A stretch of DNA of 44,063 nucleotides, taken from a virus. Below the pieces are notes generated by a model. The model made no database searches, was not told the origin of the DNA, and worked only from the letters and a program-made list of their open reading frames with translations. Position 1 is the first letter of the stretch. Each line of letters starts with the position of its first letter. Position numbers and translations under genes: made by a program. Below are positions 14,977 through 21,756 of the stretch, one piece after another. The stretch spans positions 1-44,063 of the IMG/VR virus record IMGVR_UViG_3300036781_000212; one strand, given 5' to 3'.

Positions 14977-15686
14977 CACGCATCCTGAGCAGGATTTCGA
15001 GGATTTCCGTAATTCAAGACGACATCTGCATATGATCCAGAGTTGAAAACTATTTCGAAATCTAGATCAAGTTTGTCGTTGCGGACGTACCGAATATGTG
15101 GATCTCCTGAAATTCCTCCAAAATCCAGCGGCGTGAGCGGGCCTACCGTTCGGCCTATGTTCTGAATAGGTTCGTCCTTGTCGTCGCATAGAACTTGATC
15201 GCTCGCATAGTATGTGATAGTGACCTGAGAACGACCTTCGGGCGGATCGCAAAATTCCTCCACACTGATACCATACGGCTTTGAAATATCGCGGTTTTGT
15301 ATGTCGTCCAATTCTTGAGTGGAAACAGACAATGAAGCGCCGTTTTCTTCGTCACCGCCCGACGACGTGATATCTTCAGGGTTGATTTCTTCTTCCATGA
15401 GATCATCGAGGCTTGGCTGAGCGGCAGCGAGCTGGTCCGCCACCATGCTTTTACCAAGCTCAACACGCTCGGACGATCCGTCCAAATCTGCGGCGGAGAC
15501 GATGGATTCGAGTAGTATTGTCCGCTCACGATAATGATCTTTGACGGTGGCGACGGCGGCATCAAGGCATTCGTCAAAATGTCTTGAAGAATAGATCTTG
15601 TGCACCAGCCAACCAGCCAGAGCACCAGCAACGAATCCGCCGACAGCACAAGAAAGAGTAGTCGCATTGACCTTGACTCCGTTCAT
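14976..15686 (-). CDS. Membrane-anchored conserved phage protein
   Basis: The product is 236 residues with AAGGA before its ATG. One N-terminal membrane helix (AVGGFVAGALAGWLVHKIY) is followed by a coiled, acidic linker and a C-terminal domain starting KPYGISVEEF and including VTITYYASDQVLCDD and HIRYVRNDKLDLDFEIV. The C-terminal domain recurs in phages next to DUF6353-like genes, as it does here. The protein probably faces the cytoplasm. The function is unknown. Confidence 0.65.
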   Translation of the reverse strand: MNGVKVNATTLSCAVGGFVAGALAGWLVHKIYSSRHFDECLDAAVATVKDHYRERTILLESIVSAADLDGSSERVELGKSMVADQLAAAQPSLDDLMEEEINPEDITSSGGDEENGASLSVSTQELDDIQNRDISKPYGISVEEFCDPPEGRSQVTITYYASDQVLCDDKDEPIQNIGRTVGPLTPLDFGGISGDPHIRYVRNDKLDLDFEIVFNSGSYADVVLNYGNPRNPAQDA

Positions 15687-15687
15687 A

Positions 15688-16554
15688 TCAAATCCTTATA
15701 GGACCATCGACATTGAAGTCGAGGATCGTCGAAGGCTCGATACCGTTTACGAAAGCTCTGCTGGATTCATCGAAAATGTCATAAAGACCGAAGTCAACAT
15801 GACCGTCTCCATTTCCATTGAGCTTCCATCCGACAACCTGGCCGGCCTGAGATCTTTCCATTCCCAAAGCTTCATACACCTCGTTCAGGAATATGAAACC
15901 ATAAGCATGAAGACGATCGTTGGCCCACTGCTGCTGAGAACGGAGAAACAGCATGTTGTACTCGGGAGTTTTGGACCAGTGTGGATTGTACTCATCGAAG
16001 AATCTTGCATATGGCGACGGAAGAACGTCAGTCCAGTCAATTTCACAAGGAAGTCCGTCTTCACCTGTGCCATTTTTGATTCTGATTCCGCGATAGAGAA
16101 CGAGCTCTTTCTCTTCACCGACAGCCTCTGCAACACGCCTCCTGTAGGCTCTGTAAGCCACATCAAGGGCAGAATATGCAGCCACAAGACTTGCGTTCCT
16201 TTTCACCATAATTCTGTGAGCGGAGAAGACAAAGCCTGTTGAGACCGATCCTAGCATAATCGAAGGCCAGTAGATCTTGATGAGATCAGCGGTATTATCC
16301 GCATAAACCTTCATAAGACGACGGGCAGTTTCTTTTTCGCTTTCGTCCAAATCTTGTGATTTCGATTTCGCATCCTGAATACGTGCTTTAAGTTCAGGAA
16401 ACTTCTTCTCAGCTTTGAGAGTCGCATGAACAGTTAGAATGTTGGTTGCGATTAGTCCGCTGACGCCGGCCACAGTCATAATGCTTGGACCCTTGTTACC
16501 AAGAAACAGTTTTGTCTTTCCACTGAGTCTGGTTGCTATCTGCGAGATGTTCAC
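15688..16554 (-). CDS. DUF6353-like membrane protein, copy A
   Basis: The product is 288 residues from the GTG at 16552-16554, chosen because AAGGAGAGG stands just upstream; a TTG far upstream adds 35 unlikely residues. The N-terminus GPSIMTVAGVSGLIATNIL is a membrane helix. A second hydrophobic segment (YWPSIMLGSVSTGFVFSAH) precedes a helical stretch (SLVAAYSALDVAYRAY) and a beta-rich C-terminal part ending VNGIEPSTILDFNVDG. The same plan is seen in the gene at 19230-19988. DUF6353 has no known function; its membrane location suggests host envelope interaction. Confidence 0.7.
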   Translation of the reverse strand: MNISQIATRLSGKTKLFLGNKGPSIMTVAGVSGLIATNILTVHATLKAEKKFPELKARIQDAKSKSQDLDESEKETARRLMKVYADNTADLIKIYWPSIMLGSVSTGFVFSAHRIMVKRNASLVAAYSALDVAYRAYRRRVAEAVGEEKELVLYRGIRIKNGTGEDGLPCEIDWTDVLPSPYARFFDEYNPHWSKTPEYNMLFLRSQQQWANDRLHAYGFIFLNEVYEALGMERSQAGQVVGWKLNGNGDGHVDFGLYDIFDESSRAFVNGIEPSTILDFNVDGPIRI

Positions 16555-16660
16555 AGATCCTCTCCTTAGAGATAAGAATATGAGTCTTGTTTGGTATAGC
16601 CTCACGTGGAGGGATCGAGGCCTTACGGATACGAAACAAGCAAACCTACCGAAATTCAAT

Positions 16661-17053
16661 CTATGAATGGAAGCCCGGATCGATGTAGTAATAGATCATA
16701 GCCCGGTTCGCCACTACCAAATAATGATAGTGATAATGACGAGTTGCCTTTTGAGTAAAGACACGAGATGATCTGTCAGAAAACGTAACGACCTGGAACT
16801 TCTGTGTTCCGATAAAGCATGTTCCGACCTCGAACGAACCACCGTACTTGAACTTTCCACATCCATGTTGCGTCGCGAATTGTTTCGCGTCCTGTGGTGA
16901 ATGATATGTGTAAGTGGGACTAGGTACTGGCGTATTGTTCGCTGTGCTGCTCGAAGCGTCTCTGGATATTAGAACAAACATCAGAACAAGAAACACTATT
17001 ATCGCCAGAATTGCAATGACGAAAGTAAGAACGGTTTTGTCTATCTTGGACAT
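16661..17053 (-). CDS. Single-span membrane protein with extracellular domain
   Basis: The product is 130 residues; AAGGAG precedes the ATG. Residues 8-29 (LTFVIAILAIIVFLVLMFVL) form one membrane helix, followed by a Ser/Thr/Pro linker (SSSTANNTPVPSPTYTY) and a compact domain with two cysteines (HGCGKFKYGG, VGTCFIG). The topology suggests the domain lies outside the cell. It could be a superinfection-exclusion or similar surface protein; this is inference. The gap 16555-16660 holds only the leader of the next gene. Confidence 0.65.
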   Translation of the reverse strand: MSKIDKTVLTFVIAILAIIVFLVLMFVLISRDASSSTANNTPVPSPTYTYHSPQDAKQFATQHGCGKFKYGGSFEVGTCFIGTQKFQVVTFSDRSSRVFTQKATRHYHYHYLVVANRAMIYYYIDPGFHS

Positions 17054-17097
17054 GGCTGACTCTCCTTTTTATGGAGTCTAAAGTTAAATTGCCACGA

Positions 17098-17742
17098 TCA
17101 GGTGATAGGCTGAGTACGAGGAAGATTTAGAAGATATCCCCCACGAATTGATCTAACACTCGCAGAGCGAAGATCGTACCATCCCCATTTATCATCCGTA
17201 AATTCACCTGTAAGACCGGTAAGATCGTAAAGATCATTGACTGTTGCTACTTCGTATTGACTGATCAGATCTCTGAGTCGATCAAGAACGTCTTCTGCTT
17301 CTCCACGGCTTTCCAGAATCACGTCATTGAAATCGTGAGTTGCTCGTGCTTTCCTGGACAAATCGCGGCGATCAGTTCTGTCGCTGTACCGGGTATAGTT
17401 CGTATATCCCGATCTGGTCGGTGCATGCCTTGGTCTTGAATCGCCAAAGAGAATTCTTTCTATTCCCTGACTCACTGCATCAGAAACCATGCTTTTGAAT
17501 GCCGGAACAAGCACATCCATCAAGACGTAACTTACAACAGTATTAGAATCCTCACTCAGAAAGGCTTCTCCAAACTTTTCGCGCAATCCGCGTTTCCTGG
17601 TTTTGACTTCTCCTTCGACGATTTTTTCTACAGTCTTATTTTTTTCAGGCTGAGGACGCTTCGACGATTTTGAATTCGCGGGATAATCGACCGGAACTTT
17701 TCTCTGCCTTCCTCCGCCCATATCGACGTTCATTTCGCTCAT
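17098..17742 (-). CDS. Conserved hypothetical phage protein
   Basis: The product is 214 residues. The basic, disordered N-terminus (to about residue 50) leads to VVSYVLMDVLVPAFKSMVSD, an amphipathic or membrane-associated helix, then IERILFGD, a basic Tyr/Arg linker, and a C-terminal domain with SRGEAEDVLDRLRDLI, VNDLYDLTGL and KWGWYDL. I recall this C-terminal pattern from phages carrying DUF6353-like genes. The function is unknown. The gap 17743-17866 holds no convincing gene. Confidence 0.6.
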   Translation of the reverse strand: MSEMNVDMGGGRQRKVPVDYPANSKSSKRPQPEKNKTVEKIVEGEVKTRKRGLREKFGEAFLSEDSNTVVSYVLMDVLVPAFKSMVSDAVSQGIERILFGDSRPRHAPTRSGYTNYTRYSDRTDRRDLSRKARATHDFNDVILESRGEAEDVLDRLRDLISQYEVATVNDLYDLTGLTGEFTDDKWGWYDLRSASVRSIRGGYLLNLPRTQPIT

Positions 17743-17866
17743 AAAATTCCTTAAGATAGAGTGAAGGGCGCACTTATTGTCGTTTAATTCTGAGGACTTT
17801 CTCGAGTTTTGGGGGAGAACGGAGAAAGGTACTGCTCCTAGAACCCTTCAAATCATTATGATTAGG

Positions 17867-18478
17867 CTAAAGAAGAGGTTCCCAGCCAGACGAGATACGA
17901 TTATGAACGTCAACGAGCTGTTCTCGGCTCATTTCCCGCAATTCACTGTTTGTCGGCTTACGGAAAGCCCAGGGAAGAAGAACGTCTTCAGAATTTCTTG
18001 GATGCTGCAGACCTGATCTCTGATCTTCTTCATAATACGTAGAAGGAGTTCCGACAGATGAAACGATTTGCTCAACAGTTGAACCTGATGCTTGAGCCTT
18101 TTCAACGAGCTTAGCCAGATCCTTCGGGAACAGACCGTTAACGAACTCTGCGGCAGTCTCAGGATGAGTCACCAAATCAGTAAAGAACTGATCGAAAGCT
18201 GGACCAGTCATAAATTCTTGAGTGATCTTATCAGACTTGAAGAACTTTGTCGGATTGTGAGGATCCCTCTGACCGTAAGCTTTTGAGATCAACCATGTGA
18301 ACGTTGACATGATCTCTTGACCGTTGTTAGATCTGGTCACCTGTTCAAGTCTGCTAGAAAGCCCGCCAGTTTCACTCATCTCGAGATCAACGAGCTCTTT
18401 CTTGGAGAGATGAAAATAGTGATCCTCGGTGACAGAGTTTCCATCGAAGTCTTCGAATGTGATTGTCTTCTTGATCAT
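17867..18478 (-). CDS. Conserved phage protein, tail-assembly-chaperone-like
   Basis: The product is 203 residues starting MIKKTITFEDFDGNSVTED, then YFHLSKKELVDLEM and ISKAYGQRDPHN, TKFFKSDKITQEFMTGPAF. This profile resembles a widespread phage family sometimes annotated as a tail assembly chaperone. It lies far from the tail genes here, so that label is uncertain. The ATG overlaps the upstream TGA (ATGA) and has GAGGAAAG before it. Confidence 0.55.
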   Translation of the reverse strand: MIKKTITFEDFDGNSVTEDHYFHLSKKELVDLEMSETGGLSSRLEQVTRSNNGQEIMSTFTWLISKAYGQRDPHNPTKFFKSDKITQEFMTGPAFDQFFTDLVTHPETAAEFVNGLFPKDLAKLVEKAQASGSTVEQIVSSVGTPSTYYEEDQRSGLQHPRNSEDVLLPWAFRKPTNSELREMSREQLVDVHNRISSGWEPLL

Positions 18479-18624
18479 CGCTTTCCTCGAGCTATTGTGA
18501 GACGCAGCTCTTCGATCAGGCCTTTACGCAAATTAGATTCACGTTTAGTCTTAGCAGCTGCTTGTTTGCGAACCGGTCCGTTTTTCTTTGTTTTTCTGTA
18601 CTTTCCGTCAGGCTTGCCGCTCAT
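18475..18624 (-). CDS. Small basic protein
   Basis: The product is 49 residues, starting at the second of two adjacent ATGs (18622-18624) with GGAG six bases upstream. It is very rich in Lys and Arg (GKYRKTKKNGPVRKQAAAK, then RGKR at the end), suggesting RNA or DNA binding. It overlaps the 3' end of the DUF6275-like gene by 17 bases and the start of the following gene by 4, so it is embedded in a coupled string. No family is recognised. Confidence 0.55.
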   Translation of the reverse strand: MSGKPDGKYRKTKKNGPVRKQAAAKTKRESNLRKGLIEELRLTIARGKR

Positions 18625-18970
18625 CATTATCTCCAAGAAGGACTTTGACGTTGTTGATCTTCTTGTAAATATCGATGTAAATTTCTCCCCTATGGCCATT
18701 GCAGGTTACTTCCCACAGAAGACCTCGAATGATAGGAGAAGCAACGATCGCCTTCCAATTGCCCAGAGTTTTCGAAAACCAGACGATGTAAACTCCATTG
18801 TCAGGAAGTTCAGGAGACTTGGCTGTATCGCGATATTTATTGTAATTTGCTACAACGACTTGCTTTGCTGTTCTCAGAAACCTGTCCGGATCTTCTGATT
18901 CTGGCCGCCGCTTCCGAAAAGGTGGAGCAGGCTTTGGCGATGCAGTTTCGATATCAGTTACTTCAGTCAT
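18608..18970 (-). CDS. DUF6275-like protein, copy 3
   Basis: The product is 120 residues with AGGGAG before its ATG. After a Pro-rich N-terminus it has DRFLRTAKQVVVANYNKY, VYIVWFSKTLGNWKAIV and LLWEVTCNGHRGEIYIDIYKK, the same plan as the two copies near 9 kb. It lies downstream of a promoter-like box (19055-19081) and a hairpin (18996-19022). No function is known for the family; three diverged copies in one phage suggest separate partners. Confidence 0.7.
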   Translation of the reverse strand: MTEVTDIETASPKPAPPFRKRRPESEDPDRFLRTAKQVVVANYNKYRDTAKSPELPDNGVYIVWFSKTLGNWKAIVASPIIRGLLWEVTCNGHRGEIYIDIYKKINNVKVLLGDNDERQA

Positions 18971-18983
18971 CGACGTCTCCCTG

Positions 18984-19022
18984 AAAGAAAGATAAGACCA
19001 AAAGTTTTATTAACTCTTGGTC
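18984..19022 (-). terminator. Hairpin with U-rich tail, attenuator or terminator
   Basis: On the minus strand GACCAAGAGTT (19012-19022) pairs with AACTTTTGGTC (18996-19006) over 11 positions with one wobble and a 5 nt loop, followed by TTATCTTTCTTT. It lies about 35 bases downstream of the TATAAC of promoter box P3 and just before the gene at 18608-18970. A second 7 bp hairpin (19025-19031 with 19043-19049) sits between it and the box. Confidence 0.5.
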
Positions 19023-19204
19023 TTGGATCTGCTAGAAGGATTCAGATCCGGGTTCGTTATAGGGCGTGTTATTCCTGCGAGTTCCCTTCGCAAACTTCTG
19101 ATTTTTGCCTTAGGCAAACTTTTTCCTGTTGCCTGAAAGTATGCCCTATTAGTTTGCCTAGCAACGATCCATGGCCACATAAGCCAGAAGAAGAACCTTC
19201 CCAA
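19010..19204 (-). CDS. Possible small membrane protein (doubtful)
   Basis: The frame ending at 19010 encodes RFFFWLMWPWIVARQTNRAY, a membrane helix followed by a basic stretch, which looks protein-like. The start is unclear: TTG at 19204 or ATG at 19180, neither with a good ribosome site. Its 3' part covers promoter box P3 and two hairpins, which argues against it. An overlapping frame ending at 19069 is less protein-like. Confidence 0.3.
   Translation of the reverse strand: MGRFFFWLMWPWIVARQTNRAYFQATGKSLPKAKIRSLRRELAGITRPITNPDLNPSSRSKTKS
19055..19081 (-). promoter_or_regulatory. Conserved promoter box P3
   Basis: On the minus strand the box reads CTCGCAGGA, ATAACACGCCC, then TATAACG. The TATAAC is at 19056-19061 and lies exactly 18 bases after the CGCA start, as in the three related boxes. 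It would drive the genes from 18970 leftward. It falls inside a doubtful small frame (19010-19204). Confidence 0.6.
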
Positions 19205-19229
19205 GCTCGGGAAAATCTTTGAAAGCCAG

Positions 19230-19988
19230 TCAAAACTTCCCGAAATCCGGTCTCGGAAGGTTTTCGAATCCGACTGCGAGACACGGCTGTCCGTCTTGTG
19301 CAAGATGTGAGGAGAATCTGAGTTTGATGAGGTTTTCGATATTGAATCCCAGCTCTTCGCCGATAGTTGTATGACCCAGTCCCAGAAGCTCGTAGAAATC
19401 GTTGAGAGGGGCATACATATCATTGACGATGTTAGCGTTGACGTCGTTACCTGCTTGACGAATCGATTCGATATCACTTTTGAAATACCGACCTGTCAAC
19501 TGGTCGTAGCAAAGTGAATCACCCCCTTGAGTGATGATGATCTGCTTGTCATCCACAGGATTGTTTTGAATTTGTTTTGCGGCAACTCCATCCTGAATCT
19601 TCGATTCTTTTCCTGCCCCGATTTGACTAAGAACCTCATCTTTGTACTCGCGGAAAGCAGCATCTGCAAGCGTATACGCTCCTAGATATGCGGCTTGACG
19701 GCGAAGTCCGATCTGATTGGCACCGATGATGCATGAGATTGTTGCAGCACCTGCAAGCGTAGGAGGGATATAAAACCGCCAGACAAGTTCCACTTTGTCA
19801 CGAGTAGTCAGATTGACTTCTGTTTCTGAATTCAGAAACGAATCGATTTTTTTATCTGATTTGACAGCAGCCTTCGCAGTCAAATATGCTGTTGCGATAA
19901 CACCACCGATTCCAATCGCTGACAGAATTGATGGTGAATTCTGATTGACTATTCTTCCTGTGGCATAAAGCCAAGCTGGAGTTTTCAT
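19230..19988 (-). CDS. DUF6353-like membrane protein, copy B
   Basis: The product is 252 residues with AGGAGAG before its ATG. Residues 18-42 (SPSILSAIGIGGVIATAYL) form a membrane helix, a second hydrophobic segment (YIPPTLAGAATISCIIGAN) follows, then AYLGAYTLADAAFREY and a C-terminal domain with YAPLNDFYELLGLGHT and GEELGF. The plan matches the gene at 15688-16554 (SALDVAYRAY, LNEVYEALGM), so the two are distant paralogs. The function is unknown. Confidence 0.7.
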   Translation of the reverse strand: MKTPAWLYATGRIVNQNSPSILSAIGIGGVIATAYLTAKAAVKSDKKIDSFLNSETEVNLTTRDKVELVWRFYIPPTLAGAATISCIIGANQIGLRRQAAYLGAYTLADAAFREYKDEVLSQIGAGKESKIQDGVAAKQIQNNPVDDKQIIITQGGDSLCYDQLTGRYFKSDIESIRQAGNDVNANIVNDMYAPLNDFYELLGLGHTTIGEELGFNIENLIKLRFSSHLAQDGQPCLAVGFENLPRPDFGKF

Positions 19989-20013
19989 TATCTCTCCTAA
20001 AAGTGAAAGCCTT

Positions 20014-20034
20014 TGAGTCCTTGTAATGGACTCA
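20014..20034 (-). terminator. Weak hairpin between two membrane-protein genes
   Basis: GAGTCC (20015-20020) and GGACTC (20028-20033) form a 6-7 bp stem with a 7 nt loop downstream of the 60-residue protein gene. On the minus strand the stem is followed by AAAGGCTTTCACTTTT, so a weak terminator or message-stabilising hairpin is possible. Confidence 0.35.
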
Positions 20035-20042
20035 TTGGCTAG

Positions 20043-20225
20043 TTACTCGTCTTCGGTCTTCGGGGCGACACGGTTGTGAACGTATCCGCCGACCTTGGCG
20101 GCGAAGATGTTTGCTGCAACGGTAATTGCGATGGTCACTGCGGTAGATGTTACTACCGCGGCGACTTCTCGCTTTGCGTTGGTGCGGGTCTCTTCGGGCT
20201 TGTCGGTGATCTCGGTCTTGGTCAT
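20043..20225 (-). CDS. 60-residue membrane protein
   Basis: The ATG at 20223-20225 has AAGGAGAGG upstream. A charged N-terminus (TKTEITDKPEETRTNAKRE) leads into one membrane helix (VTSTAVTIAITVAANIFAAK) and a short polar C-terminus. It is the first gene after promoter box P2. The local GC content is somewhat higher than that of its neighbours. No family is recognised; a phage-encoded membrane modifier is plausible. Confidence 0.65.
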   Translation of the reverse strand: MTKTEITDKPEETRTNAKREVAAVVTSTAVTIAITVAANIFAAKVGGYVHNRVAPKTEDE

Positions 20226-20255
20226 TGTGGCCTCTCCTTAAACACGATTGGGGCT

Positions 20256-20284
20256 TCATTATAGGGCTTGTAATTCTTGCGAGG
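20256..20284 (-). promoter_or_regulatory. Conserved promoter box P2
   Basis: On the minus strand the box reads CTCGCAAGA, ATTACAAGCCC, then TATAATGA. The TATAAT is at 20258-20263, 18 bases after the CGCA start. The box begins immediately after the stop of the 45-residue gene and lies about 30 bases upstream of the ATG at 20225. Confidence 0.7.
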
Positions 20285-20422
20285 CTAGTCTTTTTCTGCT
20301 TCTTTTTCTTTTTGTCTTACAACTTTTTTCGCACTGAAAGTAGATTTTCTTGTGCGAATTTTTCTAGCTCCAGCCTTTTTAAGTGCTTGCTCTACTTTTT
20401 TCTGTGATTCGTTCTTACTCAT
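20285..20422 (-). CDS. 45-residue highly basic protein
   Basis: The ATG at 20420-20422 follows GAGGG by a few bases and the frame ends in TAG at 20285. The product starts MSKNESQKKVEQALKKAG and is very rich in Lys and Arg with an alternating Lys/Glu C-terminus. It is probably a nucleic acid-binding or partner-binding helix. It sits between a terminator (20450-20496) and promoter box P2, so it may be expressed only by read-through or from a promoter I cannot see. Confidence 0.55.
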   Translation of the reverse strand: MSKNESQKKVEQALKKAGARKIRTRKSTFSAKKVVRQKEKEAEKD

Positions 20423-20449
20423 TATCCCTCGCATAATCTTAGATAGCAT

Positions 20450-20496
20450 GAAAACAAGAACCCAGTGTACCAGGGAAGTAGTACACTGAGCTCTTG
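20450..20496 (-). terminator. Intrinsic terminator
   Basis: On the minus strand an imperfect 16-position stem (14 pairs) forms between 20481-20496 and 20455-20470 with a 10 nt loop, followed by TTTTC. It lies downstream of the gene at 20520-20822 and ends the transcript that starts at P4. Confidence 0.7.
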
Positions 20497-20519
20497 CTGA
20501 TTGATTCTTCGAGTTATCG

Positions 20520-20822
20520 TTATAGTTTGATCTTGGGAACGAATCCCAAACTTTTCGACGTGATTACATTGGCCTTTTCGAATCCCAGAATTATAATGAT
20601 TCCGGTGAGGTGCGCAACGGCAGTAATCAGCACTTCTGGATTCACAAACGGAGTTTTCGCAGCTACCTTATCGGCATTACGAATTTCCATGAGTGTCTTC
20701 AGTGCAGTGATTGCGTTTGTATGCGCTTCATCACCAGCATCCATTATCTGTATTTCGGAAATAAGCTTTTGAATTGTCTCGTCGAGTGGATGCGATTCGA
20801 TCTTTTTGATTCGGCTAAACAC
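20520..20822 (-). CDS. Conserved membrane-associated phage protein
   Basis: The product is 100 residues, starting at a GTG (20820-20822) with GAGAGG upstream. It begins MFSRIKKIESHPLDETIQK, followed by a helical region and a hydrophobic segment (VLITAVAHLTGIIIILGFE) and KANVITSKSLGFVPK. I recall this HPLD and SK(A/S)L pattern from small actinophage proteins of unknown function. It is alone on the unit between promoter box P4 and the terminator at 20450-20496. Confidence 0.7.
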   Translation of the reverse strand: MFSRIKKIESHPLDETIQKLISEIQIMDAGDEAHTNAITALKTLMEIRNADKVAAKTPFVNPEVLITAVAHLTGIIIILGFEKANVITSKSLGFVPKIKL

Positions 20823-20844
20823 GGCTATCCTCTCAGTAGTCTCT

Positions 20845-20872
20845 CACTATAGTCCGTGTTTATTCTGCGATC
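20845..20872 (-). promoter_or_regulatory. Conserved promoter box P4
   Basis: On the minus strand the box reads ATCGCAGAA, TAAACACGGAC, then TATAGTGA. TATAGT is at 20846-20851, again 18 bases after CGCA. It starts at the stop codon of the holin gene and lies about 25 bases upstream of the GTG at 20822. Confidence 0.65.
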
Positions 20873-21218
20873 AAACCTTATGAGGGGGTGCTTGATTTTC
20901 TCGTTCGATCCCAAGTACAAAAATCTTCCCTGGAACAATATCTTCAAGTGGAGCATCTAGTTGCATTTTCATGCTTCTGGCTGCTGGATTAGAATCGTCA
21001 AGAAGAATCGTTCCAGAAGTTTCAGGTTTATAGTTCTTCTTAAACCAAGCTTGAATAAGACCCAGAAAAGTATCGATTGCCACAATAGATCCAACCACCT
21101 TTTCTGAGTTTGGCAAACCCCAAATTCCAGCCAAAGTAAAATATAGTGTGCCTGCCGACGGAAGAATAATCTGAACAAGAACGTTCAGCATATTATATGC
21201 CGTATTAGTAAGTTTCAT
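20871..21218 (-). CDS. Holin (Dp-1-like family)
   Basis: The product is 115 residues with AGGAGAGG before its ATG. The first helix (NVLVQIILPSAGTLYFTLA) is followed by GIWGLPNSEKVVG and a second helix (SIVAIDTFLGLIQAWF), the plan of Dp-1-like phage holins. The soluble C-terminus has DPL-type acidic stretches. It should form the membrane lesion that frees the endolysin. Two further membrane proteins precede it, so together they may form a holin/antiholin/spanin-like set. Confidence 0.75.
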   Translation of the reverse strand: MKLTNTAYNMLNVLVQIILPSAGTLYFTLAGIWGLPNSEKVVGSIVAIDTFLGLIQAWFKKNYKPETSGTILLDDSNPAARSMKMQLDAPLEDIVPGKIFVLGIERENQAPPHKV

Positions 21219-21235
21219 TTCCTCTCCTTTTTGTT

Positions 21236-21484
21236 TTACAAACAGCCCAAAGAATGTCCAAGATCTTTAACAAGAATATAATTCTCGTATAGTTTTTCTC
21301 TAGATGGATGAGCTTTTGGATCTTCAGGTTTTTGAATTTTGCCTGCACTTGTAATTGAAACGTTGATGATTCGGCAGAATTTATGATTGCTATCGTGTAC
21401 TTGCTTAACGGTGAAAAGACACGCCAAAGCAGAAAGCCCTACACTAAGAAGTACTAGAATTATGTAAGCCTTCCTCTCTTTCAC
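21236..21484 (-). CDS. Membrane protein in the lysis cluster
   Basis: The product is 82 residues, with a GTG start at 21482-21484 that overlaps the upstream gene by 41 bases. One N-terminal hydrophobic helix (YIILVLLSVGLSALACLF) follows the basic start MKERK, so the rest is probably outside the cell. It has three cysteines, one of them in the helix. Its position between a holin-like protein and the Dp-1-type holin suggests a lysis accessory role, unproven. Confidence 0.65.
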   Translation of the reverse strand: MKERKAYIILVLLSVGLSALACLFTVKQVHDSNHKFCRIINVSITSAGKIQKPEDPKAHPSREKLYENYILVKDLGHSLGCL

Positions 21485-21743
21485 CAGTGACCTTTCGTGG
21501 CGAGGATTTGGAATCCTGCGGTTCCTGTTGGCGTGACGATTCCGATGATTGCCCAGGCTCTGATAGTAGAGTGATAATGGCGGATCTCCCTGAGGGCACC
21601 ATAAATCCGAATCCGACCAAAATCAAATATCCGTTTGGCTGAGTTGAATATACTTGCTTCCATATAATCCACGCCCCAAAGCCCATTAGGACTATGTCTC
21701 TGAGAGACTGTCGCAGCAACTTTCGGAACGAAGCCCACTTCAC
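21444..21743 (-). CDS. Holin-like small membrane protein
   Basis: The product is 99 residues, GTG start at 21741-21743 with AGGAGGGG upstream. Two hydrophobic helices (DIVLMGFGAWIIWKQVY and NGYLILVGFGFMVPSGRSA) are joined by a short turn, and the C-terminal third is polar and charged. I remember similar two-helix proteins next to actinophage lysis genes. It may be a holin partner or antiholin. A frame ending at 21481 over the same DNA is less protein-like. Confidence 0.65.
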   Translation of the reverse strand: MKWASFRKLLRQSLRDIVLMGFGAWIIWKQVYSTQPNGYLILVGFGFMVPSGRSAIITLLSEPGQSSESSRQQEPQDSKSSPRKVTGEREEGLHNSSTS

Positions 21744-21756
21744 TTCACCCCTCCTG

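Noticed and set aside
15669-15710. A CCTATAAGG element ahead of the gene at 14976-15686, considered as a fifth promoter box
   Set aside because: It lies within the 3' coding end of the DUF6353 gene, the spacing to the CG part is 21 rather than 18, and the AAGG is explained as the ribosome site.
16590-16625. A CTCG...CACG...CTATAC arrangement upstream of the DUF6353 gene, resembling the promoter boxes
   Set aside because: The distance between the CACG part and the TATA part differs by three bases from the four true boxes and the -10 is TATACC.
17774-17851. A 25-codon TTG frame encoding a basic peptide in the gap after the gene at 17867
   Set aside because: No ribosome site precedes the TTG, and the sequence shows no recognisable pattern.
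19069-19284. A 71-codon minus-strand frame overlapping the end of the DUF6353-like gene
   Set aside because: The sequence is not protein-like, the frame has no ribosome site, and it ends inside promoter box P3.
20032-20259. A 75-codon Arg-rich minus-strand frame overlapping the 60-residue membrane protein gene
   Set aside because: Its sequence is an out-of-frame shadow (Arg/His/Ser-rich), while the 60-residue frame has a ribosome site and a membrane helix.
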